DNA of 64,000 bases from Bacillota bacterium (GTDB lineage: Bacteria; Bacillota; Clostridia; Acetivibrionales; DTU013): the NCBI GenBank assembly GCA_023433505.1, contig JAEZCO010000042.1, forward strand, positions 5,669 to 69,668, given 5' to 3'. This document shows positions 33,882 to 41,248 of this stretch, in pieces. A program made the position numbers and the translations under genes. Under the pieces are notes generated by a model. It had not been told where the DNA came from, did not search any database, and saw nothing but the letters and a program-made list of their open reading frames with translations. The number at the start of each line of letters is the position of its first letter. The stretch's first letter is position 1.

Positions 33882-33918
33882 ACTCCTGCAAATAACATTT
33901 AAAGTTACTTGTAGGAGT
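33882..33918 (-). terminator. Terminator of the zinc-ribbon operon
   Basis: A 15-base stem (33882-33896 with 33904-33918) with two G-U pairs and a seven-base loop; on the minus strand it is followed by a run of U (TTTTTATTTT). It lies 80 bases after the 33998 stop. Confidence 0.75.
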
Positions 33919-33997
33919 CCTCAGCATTCCCGCATTTCAAGGCGAGCTTTATCATCTGAAATACTTTCGGTTAACATAACATTGAATTTTATCCTTG

Positions 33998-34243
33998 TTA
34001 TTGGTTTACTGCCTTCCATGCAGGCAGCTGGGCCATCATATTTCTGGCGACAGTACCGGCCGCCACTTTGTCCAGCCCCTGTGTCCTGGTGATAAAAGCC
34101 ACCAAGGAATCCAGCTTCTCTTCGTAGGACTGCATTGTCCCATCGGGCCGCGCACAATGCACGCAGTAATCCTTCTCAACATCACCCGAAGCAAATTCTG
34201 CAGCCTCCTTCATTGGCATTCCACATGCGATACAGATTTTCAT
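33998..34243 (-). CDS. Zinc-ribbon protein
   Basis: 81 residues. MKICIACGMPMKEAAEF and KDYCVHCARPDG give a CxxC...CxxC zinc ribbon in the first 35 residues, as in the putative zinc ribbon family often annotated near small regulators. The C-terminal half (YEEKLDSLVAFITRTQGLDK) is helical. It follows the winged-helix gene by seven bases and is the last gene of the tetR operon. An overlapping frame at 33921-34157 is a shadow. The role is unknown; it may accompany the two regulators. Confidence 0.7.
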   Translation of the reverse strand: MKICIACGMPMKEAAEFASGDVEKDYCVHCARPDGTMQSYEEKLDSLVAFITRTQGLDKVAAGTVARNMMAQLPAWKAVNQ

Positions 34244-34250
34244 TTTTATC

Positions 34251-34475
34251 CTATCCTTTCTTTTTTTCTTTATTTTCTATGGAGTCCGGGTTGATACCCA
34301 GCTTCTCCAATTCGGCATACCCTTTTTCCGTAACCTTATAAACCGTGGCTTTCCCTTCCAAAAGTTCAAACCAGCCCAACTCGAGAAACCGTTCAAAGAG
34401 CCGGTTTCCCAGCTTTCCTCCAAGATGCCCGTAGCAGCTTCTGGCCGTCAGATTTCCAATTCCTGTCTCTTTCAT
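34251..34475 (-). CDS. Small winged-helix-like protein (ArsR C-terminal-domain type)
   Basis: 74 residues. TARSCYGHLGGKLGNRLFER followed by GWFELLEG and YKVTEKGYAELEKLGI resembles the C-terminal half of a class of ArsR-like regulators, but the DNA-binding helix-turn-helix is absent, so this is a stand-alone domain. Its ATG overlaps the TetR stop (ATGA at 34472-34475), so it is translationally coupled. It could modify or titrate the regulator; this is inference. The C-terminus is Lys/Glu-rich. Confidence 0.6.
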   Translation of the reverse strand: MKETGIGNLTARSCYGHLGGKLGNRLFERFLELGWFELLEGKATVYKVTEKGYAELEKLGINPDSIENKEKKKG

Positions 34476-35113
34476 TCTATCCCCTCCCCTCCTTCAATGG
34501 TATTCATTCCTCCTTTGGATGCGATCAAGCGCATATAATGCTCCAGCAGTTCCTGTCCATAACGTTCCAGCACCGATCTTTCCGGGGCAAAAAGGTCGTT
34601 GTTTGCCAGATAATAGTGAATCAGTCCCATCCAGGTATTAAAAAGCAGGTGAATGGGATAGGGGTCAACGTTGCCTGCTTTTATCTCCTTCTCAGCCGCC
34701 TGACTGAGGTGGAAGGATATGGAGGATTGAATAATTGTAAAGGCATTTCTGGCACTCTCCGGAAGCAGCCGGTTTTCAATCACCAATCTCGTATAAAAAG
34801 CCTCGAACTCCGTCAAGCCCTTTAAATGAGCCCATAACACATCCCGCAGACTGCTGTTGCCGGAAGCCAGCTCATGAAGCCTTAAGGAAACACGGGTGCC
34901 AAACTCCTCAATGACTGCATTAAGCAGCGCTTCCTGTGTCGCGAAATGTGCAAAAACCGTCCCGTGGGACACTTTTGCGGCTCTGGCTATATCAGCGGTC
35001 CTGGTGGTGGTTAAGCCCTGCAAAGCAAACTGTTCAAGTGCGGTTTCAATGAGATGCTCTCTCGTTTGATCCTTTTGCAGCTGGCGCTGTGTTTTACCTT
35101 GACCCTTTGTCAT
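34472..35113 (-). CDS. TetR/AcrR family transcriptional regulator
   Basis: 213 residues from ATG 35111-35113, eight bases after AGGAG; a longer frame to 35158 runs through the operator. The helix-turn-helix is TRTADIARAAKVSHGTVFAH followed by FATQEALLNAVI. The C-terminal part ends in a family-typical helix pair with YYLANNDLFAPERSVLERYG. First gene of an operon with the winged-helix and zinc-ribbon genes. Promoter and operator half-sites lie directly upstream, so autoregulation is likely. Confidence 0.87.
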   Translation of the reverse strand: MTKGQGKTQRQLQKDQTREHLIETALEQFALQGLTTTRTADIARAAKVSHGTVFAHFATQEALLNAVIEEFGTRVSLRLHELASGNSSLRDVLWAHLKGLTEFEAFYTRLVIENRLLPESARNAFTIIQSSISFHLSQAAEKEIKAGNVDPYPIHLLFNTWMGLIHYYLANNDLFAPERSVLERYGQELLEHYMRLIASKGGMNTIEGGEGIE

Positions 35114-35127
35114 TTCATTGACTCCTA

Positions 35128-35175
35128 ACTCATTGAGTATAAACTCATTATAATTCAATAAGCGCTGCCTGTCAA
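35128..35175 (-). promoter_or_regulatory. Consensus promoter and operator of the tetR operon
   Basis: Minus strand TTGACA (35170-35175), 17-base spacer, TATAAT (35147-35152): perfect match. Just downstream three half-sites follow: ACTCA (35128-35132), TGAGT (35134-35138) and ACTCA (35143-35147), forming two overlapping palindromes at the transcription start. Confidence 0.8.
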
Positions 35176-35206
35176 GTGCCCGGAGAAATGTTTTATAATT
35201 CCCGTT

Positions 35207-36148
35207 TTATTCGCCGTCTTTGTTGTAAGGAACCCCCCAGCTCTTTGGAGATGAACCTGCGCCCACTGCGAACAGGATTACCAGTGTCAGGACATAGGGG
35301 AACATCAGGGGGATCTGATAAGGGATCTTCATTCCCAAAGCCTGTATATTCAACTGCATTGCATCGGCAATGCCGAAAATAAAGGCTCCTGCCGCCGCAC
35401 CGAAAGGATTGAATTTCCCGAAGACCACGGCGGAAAAGGCAATAAACCCTCTTCCGGCAGTAATATTATCAATGAACGTATTCAGTCCTGCAATGCTCAG
35501 CGATGCCCCGGCCAGACCGGCCAGCGCGGAGGACGATAGAATGCATATATATCTTACCCTTGCAACGTTTACTCCCATGGTTTCCGCAGCCCTGGGGTAT
35601 TCACCTACGGCGCGGATTTGCAAACCCCAGGTAGTCTTGTAAAAGATCCACCAGATCACGGGGACAAGAATCAGGCCCAGATATACAAACACCGTCTGCT
35701 TGAAGAAAATACTTCCCACAACCGGTATTTCAGACAACAGAGGTACTTCATAGGGTTTGAAGCCTGCGGACTTCAACTGGCTGGTTGTGGCCCCGAACAA
35801 CGTTCTCAGCAGGGTGCTGGTTATGCCCAGGCCCAGTATATTTACGGCAACTGCAACAACCACCTGGTTCAGGCCCAGGGAAACACAGCAGAAAGCATGG
35901 ATCGCCCCGAAAATCAACGCGCCCAGAATGGCAAACAACAGCCCCAGCCATGGACTTCCGGTAAAATACGCTCCGGCGAAGCCCGAAAACGCTCCCATCA
36001 GCATCATGCCTTCAACGCTGAGGTTCAGGACGCCGCACCTTTCCGAGAGGATGCCTCCCATGCATGCAAGGATTAAAGGCGTCGCCAGACGCAGACTTGA
36101 TTCAAAAAAGGCAGTTGTCAGAATCACATTCACGACCTGTTCAAACAT
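35207..36148 (-). CDS. BMP-type ABC transporter permease (NupQ/YufQ type)
   Basis: 313 residues, about nine membrane helices. GILSERCGVLNLSVEGMMLMG near residue 35 and GEYPRAAETMGVNVARVRY near 175 are signatures of the permease family used by nucleoside and BMP-protein importers. Its start overlaps the end of the other permease by eight bases. It forms a heterodimer with that permease. The C-terminus ends PYNKDGE. Confidence 0.87.
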   Translation of the reverse strand: MFEQVVNVILTTAFFESSLRLATPLILACMGGILSERCGVLNLSVEGMMLMGAFSGFAGAYFTGSPWLGLLFAILGALIFGAIHAFCCVSLGLNQVVVAVAVNILGLGITSTLLRTLFGATTSQLKSAGFKPYEVPLLSEIPVVGSIFFKQTVFVYLGLILVPVIWWIFYKTTWGLQIRAVGEYPRAAETMGVNVARVRYICILSSSALAGLAGASLSIAGLNTFIDNITAGRGFIAFSAVVFGKFNPFGAAAGAFIFGIADAMQLNIQALGMKIPYQIPLMFPYVLTLVILFAVGAGSSPKSWGVPYNKDGE

Positions 36149-37232
36149 TTTTACCGGCCCTCCTTAGCTTCTTAATGATCCTCGGGATTCCCGTGGAGCC
36201 GATTACAAATAAAACTGCAATAGCCTGGATGATATATACGAAAGATACCGGAACGCCTGTTGATATCTGCATGCTGCTCGCTCCATTCCTTAAGGCTCCG
36301 AAAAAGAAGGCTGACAGCAGCACCCATATGGGATGCAGGTCCACCAGCAAAGCAACGGCGATGGCATCATAACCGTATCCCGGGGAGAAATTTTCTATTA
36401 GCCTTCCGTGTACGCCGGTGATTTCCACGGCTCCGGCGATACCTGCCACACATCCCGAGATTACCATGCTCAAGGCCATCATCCTTTTTGCGTCAATCCC
36501 TCCGTACTGGCCCGCCCTTGCATTCAGACCCACGGTCCTCAGCTTGAAGCCGAAGGTTGTCCTGAATAGAACAAAATATATCACCACGCTGGCTGCCAGC
36601 AAAATCAAAATCCCTATATGCAGCTTTGTGCCGGGGACGATATAAGGAAGCCGCGCGCTGTCCAGAAGAGGCGCCGACTGGGGATAGTACTGCTCCTTCA
36701 TTTTCATGGGGCCCTGGACCAGGAATCCCACAAACAGGATGGCAATATAATTCAACAGCATTGTGATGACCATTTCGTTATAATTCTTATATGCCTTGGC
36801 CACTCCGGGAAGAAAAGCCATGAGTCCCCCGGCCAGCGCAGCGGCTAGAAAAGTCAGCAGTATATGCAGTACGGGATTTAATCCGGCAAATTGCGTGCCC
36901 ACCAGTGTCGCCGCAATTGCCGCCATCTGTATCTGCCCCTCGCACCCGACATTGAAGATACCGGACCGGTAGGAGATGATAACCGCCAGGCCGGCAAGGC
37001 CCAGGGGCACCGTTTTTATGATACTGGAAGCGAAATTATCCATACTGCCGAAAGCACCGTCCAGTAAAGCGCCGTATGCGGCAATGGGATTCACTCCTTT
37101 CGCAATAATGACGATTGAACCCACCAACGCTCCTACGAGGATTCCGATTAACGGCAATATGCTTTTAAATATTTTCCCGGAGTCGATTTTTATATTAAGG
37201 GCTCCCCCTCCGACGATCTTCTTTGTTTCCAA
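36141..37232 (-). CDS. BMP-type ABC transporter permease (NupP/YufP type)
   Basis: 363 residues from TTG 37230-37232 with GGGGGAG seven bases upstream. Membrane protein with SYRSGIFNVGCEGQIQMAAI and GLNARAGQYGGIDAKRMMAL, which match the second permease of nucleoside-type importers. It lies 119 bases after the ATPase gene and overlaps the partner permease gene. Confidence 0.87.
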   Translation of the reverse strand: METKKIVGGGALNIKIDSGKIFKSILPLIGILVGALVGSIVIIAKGVNPIAAYGALLDGAFGSMDNFASSIIKTVPLGLAGLAVIISYRSGIFNVGCEGQIQMAAIAATLVGTQFAGLNPVLHILLTFLAAALAGGLMAFLPGVAKAYKNYNEMVITMLLNYIAILFVGFLVQGPMKMKEQYYPQSAPLLDSARLPYIVPGTKLHIGILILLAASVVIYFVLFRTTFGFKLRTVGLNARAGQYGGIDAKRMMALSMVISGCVAGIAGAVEITGVHGRLIENFSPGYGYDAIAVALLVDLHPIWVLLSAFFFGALRNGASSMQISTGVPVSFVYIIQAIAVLFVIGSTGIPRIIKKLRRAGKNV

Positions 37233-37351
37233 GCTATCTCCCCCTATAATTGTAAAGCCTCGATGAAAATATAACTTCCGCAGTCATTTTCTCAAACCCG
37301 GATCACAATTGCCGGCTTTGCAGAAAACTGGAAGGAATATTTCCTGTGCTC

Positions 37352-38866
37352 CTAATTGACCTTCCTGACTCCTGCCATCATCAATCCGATTTCCTCCACG
37401 GAAACTTCCCCGTTATTGACAATCCCCATAAACCTGCCCTCGTGAATGATGGCTATCCGGTCCGACAAAGCCAGTATTTCGTCCAGCTCCGTTGAAACAA
37501 GAAAAACCGCCGAGCCCTTGTCTCTTTGCTCAAGAATCTGCTTCCTGACAAACTCGGTGGCGCCGATATCCAGTCCCCGGGTGGGCTGCACCGCTACCAG
37601 GATTTCCGGGTTCCTGTCGATTTCACGGGCTAGGATCACCTTCTGCTGGTTTCCGCCCGACAGCGTATTCAACACCACATCCGAGCCGGCAGCCTTGATA
37701 TTGAACTTTTGAATCATGGCATCGGCATGCTCCTTGATGATCTGCCGGTTGAGGATTCCAAACCTTGAAAAGGGGCCGTCGCAAAATCTCTGGAGTATCA
37801 GATTCTCCCGGATGTTGAATTCCATGATCAGACCTGTAAGCTGCCTGTCCTGAGGAATATGGGATACATTTTTTTCTATAAAGCACCGGGTGTTATGGCT
37901 CTTTACTTCTTCCCCATTCACCAGTATTTTCCCGCTGGAATAGTTCGATAACCCTGTGATAACCTCGCTTAATTCGATCTGTCCGTTCCCGTCTACACCT
38001 GCGATGCCAAGGATTTCTCCCTTCCGGAGCTCAAAGCTGACACCGTCGACCACATTTTTGCCGTGTTTGTTTTTTACAACCAGGTCCTTCACGGTCAAAG
38101 CCACTTCTTTCGGCCGGCAGGGTTCTTTCCCATAACACAGCATGACTTCACGCCCGACCATCATTTTTGCCATTTCCTTGGGATTGGTTTCAGCCACGGC
38201 CACATTGCCGATGACCTTCCCATCCCGGAGTACCGTGACGGTATCGCAAACCTCCATGACCTCTTCCAATTTATGTACGATCATAAATATGGACTTGCCC
38301 TCCTCCGCCAGCTGCCTGACCACCTTGAACAGCTCCTGCACCTCCTGCGGAGTCAGTACCGCGGTAGCTTCATCCAATATCAGAATGCCTGCGTTTCTAT
38401 AGAGCACCTTAAGTATTTCCACACGCTGCTGGATACCGACGGGCAGGTCCTTGATATACGCCTTCGGATCAAGGTTGAATTGATATCTGTCGGAAAGCTC
38501 CCTGATTTCCTTCTCCGCCCTCTTTAAATCCAGCATGGGCTCTCTTTTTGACTTCAGCCCCAGAATGATATTTTCAGTCACCGTTAGCTGGGGTATCAGC
38601 ATAAAATGCTGGTGCACCATACCAATCCCCAGCTTGATGGCATCTTCGCTGCTTCTTATCTTGACCTTGTTTCCATTGATGTAAATGCTTCCTCCCTCCG
38701 GCTGGTACATCCCGTATAGGCAATTCATCAAGGTGGACTTACCCGCGCCGTTTTCCCCCAGCAGAGCATGGATTTCACCTTTTTTCAGCTCTATTGTCAC
38801 ATTTTCATTGGCTGTGACACGGGGGAATTTCTTTGTGATGTTTTCCATTTTTAAAGCAACTGCCAT
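37352..38866 (-). CDS. BMP-type ABC transporter ATP-binding protein (NupO/YufO type, two ATPase domains)
   Basis: 504 residues with two ABC modules. First: Walker A GENGAGKST, signature LPVGIQQRVEI, Walker B ILILDEATAVLTPQE. Second: a degenerate Walker A GVDGNGQIELSE, signature LSGGNQQKVILAREI and LVAVQPTRGLDIGA. The degenerate second P-loop is normal for this RbsA-like family. GGAGG is seven bases before the ATG. It energises the two permeases that follow; the binding protein is encoded just upstream beyond a strong terminator-like hairpin. Confidence 0.9.
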   Translation of the reverse strand: MAVALKMENITKKFPRVTANENVTIELKKGEIHALLGENGAGKSTLMNCLYGMYQPEGGSIYINGNKVKIRSSEDAIKLGIGMVHQHFMLIPQLTVTENIILGLKSKREPMLDLKRAEKEIRELSDRYQFNLDPKAYIKDLPVGIQQRVEILKVLYRNAGILILDEATAVLTPQEVQELFKVVRQLAEEGKSIFMIVHKLEEVMEVCDTVTVLRDGKVIGNVAVAETNPKEMAKMMVGREVMLCYGKEPCRPKEVALTVKDLVVKNKHGKNVVDGVSFELRKGEILGIAGVDGNGQIELSEVITGLSNYSSGKILVNGEEVKSHNTRCFIEKNVSHIPQDRQLTGLIMEFNIRENLILQRFCDGPFSRFGILNRQIIKEHADAMIQKFNIKAAGSDVVLNTLSGGNQQKVILAREIDRNPEILVAVQPTRGLDIGATEFVRKQILEQRDKGSAVFLVSTELDEILALSDRIAIIHEGRFMGIVNNGEVSVEEIGLMMAGVRKVN

Positions 38867-38970
38867 AATTCAACCTCCATGTCCCGGATTGCAAATAACC
38901 AGCATCCGGGGAACGTTTGAGCGCCGCACAATCCCGTAGCACCGGCCCTTTGACAAGCGCCGCCAATATA

Positions 38971-39004
38971 AAATTCAGGTTACAGCTGGCTGTAACCTGA
39001 ATTT
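38971..39004. terminator. 15-bp hairpin between binding protein and ATPase genes
   Basis: Perfect 15-bp stem (38971-38985 / 38990-39004) with a four-base loop CTGG and U-rich flanks on both sides. Located in the 261-base gap after the BMP gene, it probably gives partial termination so that the binding protein is made in excess over the ATPase and permeases. Confidence 0.75.
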
Positions 39005-39127
39005 TTACGGCCGGATTTATAATTGTGCTGTAGCAAAGAAACATTTTTGATGCACCTTCCAGGAATATCGCAAATGTATAAATGGGCTATTCCTGGGAAG
39101 GTCAATTCAAAGTTTTCCGCTGTAGCA

Positions 39128-40144
39128 TTAGTTGATTTTCTTCAGGACCAGCGTACCGCTCTTTATATCCTCCTGATCCTTCAGCGCCTGCTCTTTCACT
39201 GCAGCATCAACTGTTGGGGAGAAGGTGCCGAGAAACTCTATTCCTTCTTCAACGCCATACACCTTATGTTCTGCGACAAATTTGCCCTCCAGGATGTTCT
39301 GCCCGACGCCGTCAATAATCGTAGAAACGGACTGGACACCGGAAGTCAGGACTATGTCAGGCGCCAATGTATTCAAGTCTCCCGACCAGCCGATGAATTT
39401 TATCCCTTTTTCCTGACAAGCCTGTATTGCTCCTGCGTCACAAGCATCCCCTATGCCGATGATGACATCCACACCTGTGTTGATCTGTGCAAGCGCCGCT
39501 TCCTTCCCTTTGTTTATATCCACCCAGCTTCCGGTATACGCAACGGTAACGCTGACCGCCGGATTGACTTTGGGAGCCTGCTCCTTGATGGTATCCACCT
39601 CCGCTTGAATGGTGGGAATTTCCTGCGCACCCACAAAGCCTATTTTATTGCTTTTGGTCGTTCTTGCCGCAACTCCCGCGAGTATGTAGCTCAGCTGTCC
39701 AAGCCTGAATTCTCCTGAAGCCAGGTTGGTCCCGTTTGTTGAAGCTCCGCCGATCTGCAGGAACCTGACATCGGAAAAATCCTTTGCAACGGCTGTTAAT
39801 GCGTCTCCGTACTCAAAGCCGTGACCGATGATAAGATTGAAACCTTTTTTTGCGTAGTCGCGCAGGATGGATTCCTGGTCCGCCTGGGTCACATTCTCCG
39901 TATAAGCTGTTTCATAGCCTTTCTCCTTCAGTTTCATCAATCCGTTGTAGGCATCCGTATTCCAGCCGCCGTCATTAATAGGCCCGGATAAGAGCAGGGC
40001 GGCTTTCAGCGCCGGTTTTGCCGCAGTAGTAGCCGCAGGCGCCGTAGTTTCCACTGGTTTTGAAGCGCTGCAGGCTGCAAAAACTGTTGCCAGCATAACG
40101 GCGATAACAATAAAGCTTAAACCTCTTTTGATTTTTATTGACAT
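39128..40144 (-). CDS. BMP family substrate-binding lipoprotein (nucleoside-type importer)
   Basis: 338 residues from ATG 40142-40144, eight bases after GGGAGGAC. Lipobox FAAC with Cys 25. The mature part has LKAALLLSGPINDGGWNTDA and KGFNLIIGHGFEYGDALTAV, the BMP/Med pattern, with VDVIIGIGDACDAGAIQACQ. BMP proteins with this transporter type bind purine nucleosides in characterised cases, but other ligands exist. The deaminase and FAD dehydrogenase genes upstream suggest a nitrogen compound. It has an unusually long leader from the promoter at 40587. Confidence 0.87.
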   Translation of the reverse strand: MSIKIKRGLSFIVIAVMLATVFAACSASKPVETTAPAATTAAKPALKAALLLSGPINDGGWNTDAYNGLMKLKEKGYETAYTENVTQADQESILRDYAKKGFNLIIGHGFEYGDALTAVAKDFSDVRFLQIGGASTNGTNLASGEFRLGQLSYILAGVAARTTKSNKIGFVGAQEIPTIQAEVDTIKEQAPKVNPAVSVTVAYTGSWVDINKGKEAALAQINTGVDVIIGIGDACDAGAIQACQEKGIKFIGWSGDLNTLAPDIVLTSGVQSVSTIIDGVGQNILEGKFVAEHKVYGVEEGIEFLGTFSPTVDAAVKEQALKDQEDIKSGTLVLKKIN

Positions 40145-40197
40145 GATGATGTCCTCCCTCACGTTTAAAATAATTTTAATTGAACGCTAACTTGCCA

Positions 40198-40524
40198 CTA
40201 TTGGTACGTAACCCTCGGACGATTGCAAAAAGCTTCCCATCTCCCTTCGGAAAATAAATTGATGAGTCCACCTCCCGCCGGTTTTACCTGAGGCGGCAAT
40301 AGATGCCTAAGCCACGGCAAAACGGCATGGTCAACTTTATTGATATAGCTGCATGGGTATATCTTTTGAAAGCGGTAACTGTCAGCCTCAACTTTGAAAG
40401 GGCTGATAAAGAAATATGGGATACAGGCACTCGCACCCTTGGAGAGTACCGGCTTTGATATAGCAAACCTGGATATATCCTTCCGGTAATTGGGATGCCT
40501 GCATTTTGGATTTAGGCGGCAGTA
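40198..40524 (-). other. Unexplained leader region upstream of the BMP gene
   Basis: This lies inside the roughly 435-base leader between the 40587-40615 promoter and the BMP start. One minus frame stays open for about 108 codons without any ATG, with protein-like text such as CIPYFFISPFKVEADSYRF and INKVDHAVLPWLRHLLPPQ, and a second frame is open for 60 codons. It also has repeated GCCGCCT and AGGCAT segments able to pair with their surroundings. It may be a structured RNA, a dispersed clostridial repeat or a dead gene. No purine riboswitch core was found. Confidence 0.4.
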
Positions 40525-40586
40525 TTAAAAATCACAATGTTTATTACAGTTAATGTTTTTTAATACTATTAAACTAAATTAGTTAA

Positions 40587-40615
40587 ATTGTACACCCTTT
40601 CCCTATCCGTGTCAA
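40587..40615 (-). promoter_or_regulatory. Promoter of the BMP transporter operon
   Basis: Minus strand TTGACA (40610-40615), 17-base spacer, TACAAT (40587-40592). It lies just after the end of the 40634 gene, so the transporter can be made separately from the upstream dehydrogenase genes. Confidence 0.65.
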
Positions 40616-40633
40616 ACACTAAATGTATAAATT

Positions 40634-40969
40634 TCATTCAATCTCACCCGTACTCCCGCCATTTTGCGTGTTGACCCGCATGCCGTCTCTGACCGGCGTT
40701 ACGCAGGTGCGCACATTGGGGACGCCGTCCACCTCCATGACGCAGTCGGTGCATTGTCCTATCCCGCAGAAAAGTCCCCGCGGTTCCTTTCTTTTGGAGG
40801 AATAACGGAATTTTTTGATCCCGTTTGCCAGAAGCGCCGCCGCAATGGGCTCGCCCTCCAGAGCCATCAGCTTTCTGCCGTCGAAGGTGATGGTTACCTG
40901 CTTTGCTTCCGGTTCTTCCAGTTGTCCTAAAACCGGATGTTCTTTTACTCTCATTCCAAACTCATCCAT
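40634..40969 (-). CDS. 2Fe-2S ferredoxin-like subunit (HcnA / sarcosine oxidase alpha N-terminal type)
   Basis: 111 residues. EGEPIAAALLANGIKKFRYS, then FCGIGQCTDCVMEVDGVPNV and RTCVTPVRDGM give the Cys pattern CxxxxCxxC...C of the plant-type 2Fe-2S domain found at the N-terminus of sarcosine oxidase alpha, opine oxidase A and HcnA. Ribosome site GAGGAA. It starts 15 bases after the BFD-like gene. It should pass electrons from the FAD subunits to an unknown acceptor. Confidence 0.83.
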   Translation of the reverse strand: MDEFGMRVKEHPVLGQLEEPEAKQVTITFDGRKLMALEGEPIAAALLANGIKKFRYSSKRKEPRGLFCGIGQCTDCVMEVDGVPNVRTCVTPVRDGMRVNTQNGGSTGEIE

Positions 40970-40984
40970 TTCTTCCTCACCACC

Positions 40985-41248
40985 TCACGCCTTATCCGAC
41001 AGGTCTCCCAGCTTCAAGGACAATACCGGGGAACGGGTCTTCGGCAAATCCTCCTCCCGGACGTCAATACCATGCCGGGCTAATATGCCGATAACCAGCC
41101 GCTGGCATGTCCGGCCCTGGCACAAGCCCATACCGGCCCTGGTAAATTTCCTGATTTCACTTAAAGAAGTCAAGCCGTTGGCTATGGCTTCCTCAATCTT
41201 CCCCAGGGTTATCTCCTCGCAGCGGCAAATCAAAATATCCTTATCCAT
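40985..41248 (-). CDS. BFD-like 2Fe-2S subunit
   Basis: 87 residues. ILICRCEEITLGKIEEAIAN followed by GMGLCQGRTCQRLVIGILAR gives CxC...CxxxxC, the BFD-like [2Fe-2S] binding fold seen fused to the FAD subunit of opine oxidases or HcnB. Here it is a separate polypeptide. Its ATG directly follows the stop of the FAD subunit (41249), with no gap. Confidence 0.82.
   Translation of the reverse strand: MDKDILICRCEEITLGKIEEAIANGLTSLSEIRKFTRAGMGLCQGRTCQRLVIGILARHGIDVREEDLPKTRSPVLSLKLGDLSDKA

Noticed and set aside
33921..34157. A 78-codon frame overlapping the zinc-ribbon gene
   Set aside because: The overlapping frame at 33998-34243 has a clear zinc ribbon and proper spacing to its upstream neighbour.
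40145..40633. A purine riboswitch before the nucleoside-type transporter
   Set aside because: Expected from context, but the conserved three-way junction sequences were not found in the leader.
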